Shown one piece after another: positions 56,758 through 64,000 of a stretch of 64,000 bases of DNA (position 1 is its first letter; every line of letters begins with the position of its first letter). The position numbers and the translations under genes were made by a program. Source of the DNA: Trifolium pratense (Eukaryota; Streptophyta; Magnoliopsida; Fabales; Fabaceae); contig NC_060063.1 of NCBI RefSeq assembly GCF_020283565.1, forward strand, positions 23,056,777 to 23,120,776, in the 5' to 3' direction. The notes beneath the pieces are model-generated. The model had not been told where the DNA came from, did not search any database, and was given only the letters and a program-made list of their open reading frames with translations.

Positions 56758-59409
56758 CACCAAAAGCTTGGTCATCTCAATCTAAGAAGCATGAAGAAAG
56801 CCATATCTGAAGAAGCCATCAGAGGTCTACCAAATCTCAAAATTGAAGAAGGAAGCATATGTGGAGACTGTCAAATTGGAAAACAAACCAAGATGCCACA
56901 CCCAAAGCTGCAGCATCTTACCACTACCAGAGTTCTTGAGCTTCTTCACATGGATTTGATGGGTCCTATGCAAACTGAAAGCTTAGGAGGAAAAAGGTAT
57001 GCCTATGTTGTTGTTGATGATTTCTCTAGATATACCTGGATAAATTTTATTAGAAAGAAATCAGAAACCTTTGATGTGTTCAAAGATCTATGTATTCAAC
57101 TTCAAAGGGAGAAAAATAATGTTGTATTAAGGATCAGAAGTGATCATGGTAAGGAGTTTGAAAACTCAAGATTCTCTGACTTCTGTGCCTCTGAAGGTAT
57201 TATGCATGAATTCTCATCTCCCATTACACCACAACAAAATGGTGTAGTAGAAAGAAAAAATAGAACTATACAAGAGTCTGCAAGAGTAATGTTACATGCA
57301 AAGAAACTTTCTCAGGGTTTTTGGGCAGAAGCTATGAATACTGCTTGCTACATTCATAATCGTGTCACCTTGAGATCTGGAACCACAACTACTCTATACG
57401 AATTATGGAAAGATAGAAAACCTACTGTTAAGCATTTTCATGTGTTTGGAAGTAAATGCTATATCTTATCTGATAGAGAACCAAGAACCAAAATGGATCC
57501 TAAAAGTGATGAAGGCATATTCTTGGGATACTCAACAAATAGCAGAGCCTACAGAGTATATAACTGTAGAACCAAAACCATGATGGAATCTATAAATGTG
57601 GTAATAGATGATACTTCAAGTGAGACTACTACATATGCTGCAGAAGATGCTACAACATTTATCCCAGGTGGTGAGAATTCTGAAACTATTGAGGAATCCA
57701 AGAATGATACAGAGGTCGCCACATCTGAACAAGTCTCTGCTACTCCAAGGAAAGGTCCATCTACACGTACTCAAAAGAATCATCCTACAGATCAAATTAT
57801 TGGTAATCCTAACCAAGGAATTACCACTAGAAGGACACTTGACTTGGTCTCTAATGCTTGCTTTGTGTCTAAGTTTGAACCCAAAAATGTGAAGGAAGCC
57901 CTAACAGATGAGTTTTGGATAAATGCTATGCAAGAAGAACTAAATCAGTTTAAAAGGAATGAAGTTTGGGACTTAGTTCCTAGACCAGAAAATATAAATG
58001 TGATTGGTACCAAGTGGGTCTACAAGAATAAGTCTGATGAAAGTGGAACTGTAACCAGGAACAAAGCAAGGCTGGTGGCACAAGGATATTCACAGATTGA
58101 AGGGATTGACTTTGATGAGACTTTCGCTCCAGTCACTCGTCTTGAATCCATTAGACTACTTCTAGGAGTGGCATGTATTCTAAAATTCAAGCTATTTCAA
58201 ATGGATGTGAAAAGTGCCTTCCTCAATGGGTACTTAAATGAAGAAGTATATGTGGAACAACCAAAGGGGTTTGTTGATCCAAGCTTTCTTAATCATGTTT
58301 ACAAATTAAAGAAAGCACTATATGGATTGAAACAAGCACCTCGAGCATGGTATGAAAGATTAACTGAGTTCCTTATTAGTCAAGGCTACCGGAAGGGAGG
58401 AAATGACAAGACTCTATTTGTAAAAGAAGATCAAGGAAAATTTATGATAGCTCAAATCTATGTTGATGACATTGTCTTTGGAGGAATGTCTAGTAAGATG
58501 GTACAGCATTTTGTGCAGCAAATGTAGTCTGAGTTTGAGATGAGTCTTGTAGGTGAACTAACCTACTTCCTTGGACTCCAAGTAAAGCAAATGGAGGATA
58601 CTATTTTTATCTCTCAAAGCAAGTATGCAAGAAATATAGTGAAAAAGTTTGGTATGGAAAGTGCTGCTCATAAAAGAACACCTGCAGCAACTCATTTAAA
58701 GCTTTCAAAAGATGAAAAAGGAGTTGATGTTGATCAAAGTCTCTATAGAAGTATGATAGGAAGCTTATTGTATCTTACAGCCAGCAGGCCTGATATTACT
58801 TTTGCTGTAGGAGTGTGTGCTAGGTACCAAGCTGAGCCAAAGATGAGTCATCTTGCTCAAGTGAAAAGAATTTTGAAGTATGTGAATGGTACATGTGATT
58901 ATGGGATCTTGTATACTCATGGTGAGAACTCTATGCTAGTAGCATATTGTGATGCTGATTGGGCAGGTTGTGCAGATGATAGAAAAAGCACCTCAGGAGC
59001 TTGTTTCTTTTTGGGCAACAATCTTATATCTTGGTTCAGCAAGAAACAGAATTGTGTATCTTTATCTACAGCTGAAGCAGAGTACATAGCTGCTGGTAGT
59101 AGCTGCTTCCAGTTATTATGGATGAAACAAATGTTGTTGGAGTACAATGTGGTACAAAATGCTATGGCACTATACTGTGACAATCTTAGTGCCATCAATA
59201 TTTCAAAAAATCCTATCCAACATAGCAGGACGAAGCATATTGATATTAGGCACCACTTTATTAGAGATCTAGTTGAAGAAGGTATTGTGACTCTTGAGCA
59301 TATTTCAACTGAAGAACAATTGGCTGATATTTTTACTAAGGCTCTAGATGCAGTTCAATTTGAAAAATTGCGAGGCAAACTTGGTATTTGCCTGTGCGAA
59401 GATTTGTAG
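56758..59409 (+). pseudogene. pol: SIRE pol: integrase, reverse transcriptase, RNase H
   Basis: One frame continues from gag. Integrase has a zinc domain ([16 protein letters not shown]) and catalytic acids in [15 protein letters not shown] and [11 protein letters not shown] carries [17 protein letters not shown] and YVDD (58459-58470). An in-frame TAG at 58525-58527 follows FVQQM. RNase H contains AYCDADWAGC, STAEAEYIA and LYCDNLSA and ends LADIFTKALD. The terminal TAG (59407-59409) is followed by CAGTTA. The internal stops show this copy cannot make a full polyprotein. Confidence 0.93.
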
Positions 59410-59415
59410 CAGTTA
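59407..59415 (+). promoter_or_regulatory. Leaky stop context (UAG-CAG-UUA) between pol and env-like ORF
   Basis: TAGCAGTTA fits the tobamovirus-type readthrough consensus UAG-CAR-YYA exactly, and the env-like frame continues in register. Stop-codon suppression before the env-like protein has been reported for soybean SIRE1. Confidence 0.7.
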
Positions 59416-61683
59416 CAACACAAAGAGCGTGCAGTTGAAGTGTCTCTTCACACTTCATTTAGTTGTGCACGCAAATTAAGGGAAGTTATCAAAAACTTCC
59501 ATAACTTCTCCTTTCACGCCATTCAAATTCATCTTTTCACGCGCTACATTACTTCTCCCCATTCTCTCTCTTCATCAACTACTCAACTTCCTCTCTCAAA
59601 CTCCATTAGCGAAAACCTTCACCAAAGTTCAACAATCACCATGTCAAGTTCTCAAAATCCATCTCCTTCCAAGAACGACGAAACTCTTCCTCCACAAACG
59701 GCCACATCACCCTCATACGAGTCTCTCCCTCAACAAATCACCGTGGCCTATCCAATTTCAACAATCTTTCCTGAGGAAATAACGAAGAGGAAGAAGATCT
59801 CAGCGAAGAAGACAACGCCAAAGAAAACTCAATCCACTTCGCGTGCGTCATCTGCTTCGAAACAAACGGGTAAGAAATCAAAATCCACTTCTAGAGTTGT
59901 TCATACGATGCGTGAACTGTACCTTGACAATCCTGCTATTCCAAATGTTAATGTTGATGCTGAAGCATCTGAATCTAGTGAGAAGAATTTAAGTTTGGAA
60001 CTTGATTTACCTGAAACCCTAGGATCAAAAAACCCTAGGTCTGTTGAATTGGGGAAAACCACTTTGGAAATCCCTGATGCTGCTATTGATGATATTGGCG
60101 CTACCTCTAAGGCCAATTTTGAGTCAGAAATGACAGTTGATGAGAATGCAGGTTCTGGGCTAGATGCTGCAAATGATGCTACAGCATCTGCAGCACATAT
60201 TGATGTTAGTACTTCTGTGGTACCTGATTCACCAAACTCTCCTGTGGTTCCTGATAATGAGAAAAGTACTGAAACCACCATCCCTGATGATGTCACTACT
60301 CAGGATAAGGGTGAAACTGCAAATATCCCTTATACAAGTGAGGCAAATGTAATTGATGTTGAGAGCCTCAATTTCAAGAGTACTCCTAGGGCTGGTATAA
60401 CTAGAAGGCTGAGAAGTAGTACTGGAAAAGGCATAGCCACTTCCTCTGAAGCCACCAAGGCTACATTTGGGCCTAAGAAACAGTGGAGCAAGGTCACTGT
60501 AGCCTCTGAAAGTAAGAAGAAGACTGTGAAGAGGAAGACTATTTCCTCTAGTGATTCTGACTATGAGGAAGACCAAGATGCTGAAGCATCTCCTGCAGCA
60601 TCTCCTGCTGCATCTCCTCAAAAACCTGCCAAGAGAAGAAGAATGGCTCCTAATGTACCATCTGTACCAATTGATAATGTCTCCTTTCACTGTGTTGAGA
60701 ATGTTGACAGGTGGAAATTTGTGGTCAAAAGGAGAATGGCCATAGAAAGGAACCTTAATGAAGAATTCTTGAAATGTCAAGATATTATAAGTCTGATAGA
60801 GGAAGCAGGGCTGATAAAAACTGTATCTGAGTTGGGTAAATGCTATGATAAATTGACCAGAGAGTTCTTAGTGAACATCCCAGCTGATTGTGATAACCCT
60901 TTAAGTCCTGAGTACTTGAAGGTGTATGTGAGGGGAAGATGTGTTGACTTTTCACCAGCCATCATCAACCAACATCTGGGTAGATGTGATGTTCCTGCAC
61001 CTGAATTGGAGATATCTATGAATGAGGTGTGCAAGACAATAACTGGTGACAAGGTGAGAATGTGGCCAAGAGCTGGAAAATTGTCTGCTGCAAAATTAAC
61101 TACAAAGTATGCTCTGCTGAACAAAATTGGTGCAGCCAACTGGGTCCCCACTACACACTCCAATAGTGTAGCTACAGGTTTGGCCAAACTCATCTATGCC
61201 ATACGTACTAGTACTGTTTTTTATTATGGCACTTATATCTTTAATGCAACAATTCTTCATGGCTCTTCTACTGCTATAAAGATGCCAATAGCCTTTTCCA
61301 CCTTGATATGTGATATTATTTTGTCCCAACATCCTGATATCTGCAATAAGTCTGATGTGCCTGTCCCTAGACCTTCAGCCTTGACAATGGAATTTAGATT
61401 GCTGGAAGGTAAACATGCTGCAGACATTGTTGTGGCATCTTTGAAGAAACTAGCTGCAGGCATCACCAAAAGACAGATGATTGCTAATCTCAGGGAGGTT
61501 AGTAAAATGCTGGGTGAGAAGAAGGAGCTGGTAGATGGTGTAATCCAAGCCTTGGAGCTTGAGCAGACACAAGGAAATGAGGATGGAGTAGGTCCTTCCC
61601 ATGGTGCTTCCCATGATGATGATCTTGCAGGTGGTGACACTGTAGAAGAGGAGATGGCCTCTGATGAAAGTCCTTCCATATGA
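59410..61683 (+). CDS. Sirevirus env-like / plant transposon protein ORF
   Basis: The frame is open from just after the pol TAG to TGA at 61681-61683. The first in-frame ATG in good context is at 59641 (CACCATGTCAAG), giving 680 aa; readthrough would add 77 residues. Residues from 59641 to about 60660 are low-complexity, Ser/Thr/Ala/Lys-rich with SPAASPAASP and a basic KPAKRRR patch. The C-terminal half is a folded region with VRGRCVDFSPAIINQHLGRC and HSNSVATGLAKLIYAIRTST, like the putative plant transposon protein family (PF20167). I see no clear signal peptide or transmembrane anchor, so env-like reflects position, not proven fusion function. Confidence 0.8.
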   Translation, partial: QLQHKERAVEVSLHTSFSCARKLREVIKNFHNFSFHAIQIHLFTRYITSPHSLSSSTTQLPLSNSISENLHQSSTITMSSSQNPSPSKNDETLPPQTATSPSYESLPQQITVAYPISTIFPEEITKRKKISAKKTTPKKTQSTSRASSASKQTGKKSKSTSRVVHTMRELYLDNPAIPNVNVDAEASESSEKNLSLELDLPETLGSKNPRSVELGKTTLEIPDAAIDDIGATSKANFESEMTVDENAGSGLDAANDATASAAHIDVSTSVVPDSPNSPVVPDNEKSTETTIPDDVTTQDKGETANIPYTSEANVIDVESLNFKSTPRAGITRRLRSSTGKGIATSSEATKATFGPKKQWSKVTVASESKKKTVKRKTISSSDSDYEEDQDAEASPAASPAASPQKPAKRRRMAPNVPSVPIDNVSFHCVENVDRWKFVVKRRMAIERNLNEEFLKCQDIISLIEEAGLIKTVSELGKCYDKLTREFLVNIPADCDNPLSPEYLKVYVRGRCVDFSPAIINQHLGRCDVPAPELEISMNEVCKTITGDKVRMWPRAGKLSAAKLTTKYALLNKIGAANWVPTTHSNSVATGLAKLIYAIRTSTVFYYGTYIFNATILHGSSTAIKMPIAFSTLICDIILSQHPDICNKSDVPVPRPSALTMEFRLLEGKHAADIVVASLKKLAAGITKRQMIANLREVSKMLGEKKELVDGVIQALELEQTQGNEDGVGPSHGASHDDDLAGGDTVEEEMASDESPSI

Positions 61684-62406
61684 TCTGTTTATGTAACTTT
61701 TTCTTTATTTGGATGTTATTTTTGAAGGCTTAGTCCTAATGGTTTGTAATTTGTACTATGTGGCCCCTTATGTTCTGACATCCTGTGACTCTATGCTACT
61801 TGATACTCTATGGATCTTTGTTTTTGCTTCTATTCTATGGTACTGACTTTATTTGTCAGAATTTATGGCTAAAAAGGGGGAGTAAAATGTGACTGTGCAT
61901 GATGTGATGAAGAATGCTATAGCATCTAGTATAGCATGTTTGCTTATATGCATGTTTTGAGGGGGAGTGAAATTTATGCATATGTTGAGGGGGAGTAGGT
62001 AGAATTTATTTTTCTACTACTTATGATATGCATGTTTACATAGGAATTTATTCTTCCTATTCTCTGTGGCGCTGCTCAAATATTAAGGAGTTTATTTCTC
62101 CGATCTTGAATCCACTATGTGAGAGTTTATTTCTCTCTATCTGTACTTTGAGGCTAGATGTGTTATGTTCCGCTATTGCATGCCTCTGATGCTTACGTGC
62201 TAGCTATCTATTCATCTGATGAATTTCTTTACTCTCTTTCCTAGTTGTGTGTGTATGTTGACTCGAAGGAAAGTTTAAATAGCTTAGCATCGTTCTACTT
62301 TCTTTCCTAGTTGTGTGCTTATGTTGACTCGAAGGAAAGTCTAGACTGTATCTCTCTATGCACTGGCCTAAGGTTGTTTTAGCCAAAATTTGCCAAAGGG
62401 GGAGAT
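61684..62406 (+). other. SIRE 3' region with multiple polypurine tracts and a direct repeat
   Basis: GGGGGAG-type tracts occur at 61871-61883, 61959-61972, 61987-61999 and 62395-62406, the last directly before the LTR. Repeated tracts are a published trait of Sireviruses. A 47-bp direct repeat (CTTTCCTAGTTGTGTG core) lies at 62231-62277 and 62298-62344. Confidence 0.8.
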
Positions 62407-63385
62407 TGTTGGTGTTTTGATTGGCTACATTTTGCAAAAGCCAACCAGCCAGATGCTGGACTGAGGTGCTGTAGCATTATAGTACAGCATCCTTATGCTC
62501 TGTTTTTCGTGCAGAATTTTTATTTCAAATCTGAGTCAAGATTTGCTTCAATTATATATTCAGGCACGTGCGTCTGGGCAAAACGAGCCTTGCTCAGCAA
62601 GTTTTATTAAAGTCGGCTGAAGGAATGTTATTTAAAACAAAAATATAATTATATTATATTTTTGCGTTTTTTTTTGTTTGGTACAACATGAATTATATTT
62701 CTGGAAATAATCTAGGGTTGGCCGCAATTCCTACAGCTGTATTTGTCTGAAGATCTAGCTTGCCCATCAAGACAATTGAAGACTATAAATATGTGAAGCC
62801 TCAAGCTATTATTCTCGTGTATTCTAAACCTTGTATTACAAAAAGTGTGCGTTTTTAAGGTTTAGTGTGTGTGTCTTTTGTAAGCCTTTCTTGTGTCACT
62901 TTGATGCAAGTTTAGGACTGGGTTTTGGTTGTTAATTGTAAACGACTCCTAAGCTTTGAAGTACGGAGTTCGTGTGTGTGATTCACTCATAAGCTTTTAA
63001 GCAAGAGTGTGGTCTAGTTTCTAGGAGAGTGTCTCCATCCTTATTATTATTATTGACAGCAACATAGTATGTTGTTAGAGGGAATTTGGGACGGGGTCTC
63101 ATTATCTAAGAGGTTCTTAGGTAGGATTGCACGGGTAGTGTCTAGGTGATAAGTCAAGTACCGGGTGTTGGTCGAGGGCTTTGAACTAGAGCTATTATAG
63201 TGGATTCATTCCTGGATTGGTATCCCACAGAGTAGGTGACGTTGCACTGAACTGGGTTAACAATTATCTGTGTTATTTATTGTTCAGCAATTTATTTATT
63301 TATTTACTGTGTTCTGCGACTGTGTTGCTGCAACATATGCTATAGCATCTTGTGCAGCATTGTGTTCACTGCGTGCCAGATTACA
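62407..63385 (+). repeat. 3' LTR of the SIRE element
   Basis: 979 bp, TGTTGG to TTACA. TATA box CTATAAAT at 62783-62790. The terminal 60 bp carry CTGCAACATATGCTATAGCATC, one of several ATGCT..AGCAT palindromes in this element. The right border is fixed by TSD TGAAT. Confidence 0.93.
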
Positions 63386-63544
63386 TGAATGGTTTATTTT
63401 ATTGTGTCATATTGGTAGGGTGATTATGTTGAGGATTTTCAACCACTATGTGAAGTTCAAAGTGATAAAGCTACTATAGAAATTACGAGTCGGTACAAAG
63501 AAAAAGTTTCTAATATTCTTCGTGGTCCTGGTGACATTGTAAAG

Positions 63545-64000
63545 GTGAGTTATGAAATCTCATTCTGTTGGTATAATTCAGTAGGATGATGTTTATAGTT
63601 TCAATTTAGAAATTGTTAGGGTACATTGGTGTGGGAGGGATTGAGAGAAGTTGATTGAAACATATCTCATTTGAGATTAGACTTTAGTTTAATGTTGTAT
63701 TTTTAAGTTTATTGATACTGTTTGAGAGAATTAGAAGTGAGTGAGCCAATGAAACAAGTGAAAAACAGAAAGAAAGTTGGCTGCATTTCATTACCAAGCC
63801 TGCTTTTTATGATTACATAAGAGCATGACATAGGAAGCTGATACGTGTTCTGACCTCAAGTCGGCTGCATTGCTTTTCTGACATATTGTCCGCTTTGGAT
63901 TTTATTTGAGTTCTCACGGTTTTGTCATTAGGTAAAAGGGTTCTCATTGAGTTAGAGTGAGTGTTTATAATCTATTCTTAGTCTTTATTCCTAAGTAATG
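63545..64000. other. Intron or flank of the E2 fragment
   Basis: Begins with a GTGAGT donor. No further exon is recognised before the window ends. Confidence 0.4.

Larger units (their letters stand above)
54350..63385 (+). mobile_element. Copia/SIRE (Sirevirus) retrotransposon, 9.04 kb, rearranged 5' end
   Basis: TSD TGAAT lies at 54345-54349 and 63386-63390. The 3' LTR is 62407-63385 (979 bp, TGTTGG..TTACA). The 5' side starts normally with the first 95 bp of the LTR, but the rest of the LTR and the primer site are inverted (see 54445-55337). The gag N-terminus is missing. Protease, integrase, RT and RNase H are recognisable but carry nonsense codons. An env-like ORF and multiple polypurine tracts follow pol, as in Sireviruses. 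The LTR copies differ at roughly ten positions by eye, so it is older than the Tat element. Confidence 0.95.
54207..63544 (+). pseudogene. BCKDH E2 (branched-chain dihydrolipoamide acyltransferase) fragment, intron filled by SIRE
   Basis: Exon x (54207-54277) encodes EVPLAQTGEGIAECELLRWY and VQE. Exon y (63419-63544) encodes GDYVEDFQPLCEVQSDKATI and EITSRYKEKV..ILRGPGDIVK. Together they form the lipoyl domain, with the lipoylated Lys in QSDKAT, of the mitochondrial branched-chain 2-oxoacid dehydrogenase E2 subunit. Both splice sites are good and the phases agree. The 9.04-kb SIRE element sits in the intron between them. Targeting-peptide and catalytic exons are not visible here. It may be a captured fragment, as suggested by its XTH/C1D/SKS neighbours, or the start of a real gene running past 64000. 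Confidence 0.75.
50085..64000 (+). mobile_element. Second gene-fragment Helitron, 3' end outside window
   Basis: The proposed 5' end is A|TC at 50084|50085, followed by ACATAAAAGATGA, like the start proposed at 16971. 50260-50520 matches 17330-17600, 51455-52065 matches 30385-30940 and 53080-53190 matches 30960-31065. Compared with the first copy it has about 1 kb of extra DNA (52070-53055) holding a C1D fragment. After 53190 it carries SKU5-like and BCKDH-E2 pieces instead of XTH exon 2 and aminopeptidase. No 3' hairpin plus CTAG was found before 64000, so the right limit is only the window edge. Confidence 0.45.

Overview
The window is plant nuclear DNA, AT-rich and dominated by transposable elements. 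The genes recognised (WRKY, XTH, SKU5-like, BCKDH-E2 and C1D fragments), a Sirevirus with an env-like ORF, a Tat-type Gypsy element and several hAT, Stowaway and Mutator MITEs fit a eudicot. A papilionoid legume such as Medicago is my best guess, but that is inference, not a database match. Only three loci look like host genes: a truncated group-IIc WRKY factor (839-2369, +) and two intronless 3'-5' exonuclease-domain paralogues (9476-10267 and 16214-16840, both -). Both paralogues have lost the acidic pair of Exo motif I.

Layout. 1-10.4 kb holds the WRKY gene, a Stowaway MITE, a 20-bp hairpin and exonuclease paralogue 1. 10.8-15.6 kb is a probable Mutator-like TIR element containing a Helitron 3' end, a hAT MITE, a 351-bp tandem duplication, a foldback MULE-MITE and SINE copies. 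16.2-16.8 kb is exonuclease paralogue 2. About 17.0-32.9 kb reads as a Helitron carrying XTH and aminopeptidase fragments. It is split by a young, nearly complete 11.95-kb Tat-lineage Gypsy retrotransposon (17988-29937; both LTRs 592 bp and apparently identical; TSD CTAAG). That element also encodes a spliced gene on the opposite strand, with its own TATA box and a leader intron full of short hairpins.

33.6-40.4 kb holds a TA microsatellite, an RNase H-like fragment, a TRIM-like element and a 4.36-kb CACTA element (TSD TCC) with C48 (Ulp1) peptidase exons. 41.5-43.8 kb holds two hAT elements with perfect 8-bp TSDs and another Helitron 3' end. 44.0-49.2 kb is a clear nested case: a 2.9-kb Mutator-type element (12-bp perfect TIR, 10-bp TSD) carrying a plant mobile domain (PMD/MAIN-like) gene, inserted in a solo LTR (TSD GAGAT), inserted in turn in one copy of a duplicated segment.

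50.1-64.0 kb looks like a second relative of the gene-capturing Helitron, with fragments of XTH, C1D, an SKU5-similar oxidase and the E2 subunit of branched-chain ketoacid dehydrogenase. The E2 fragment's intron is filled by a 9.04-kb Copia/SIRE element (54350-63385, TSD TGAAT). Most of this element's 5' LTR, together with its primer-binding site, is flipped between perfect 36-bp inverted repeats. Its pol ORF ends in UAG-CAG-UUA, a tobamovirus-type readthrough context, and the env-like ORF follows in the same frame.

Most of the sequence therefore works, or worked, as mobile DNA. The boundaries were read by eye from target-site duplications and terminal repeats. Splice sites and protein families come from motif recognition without searches.
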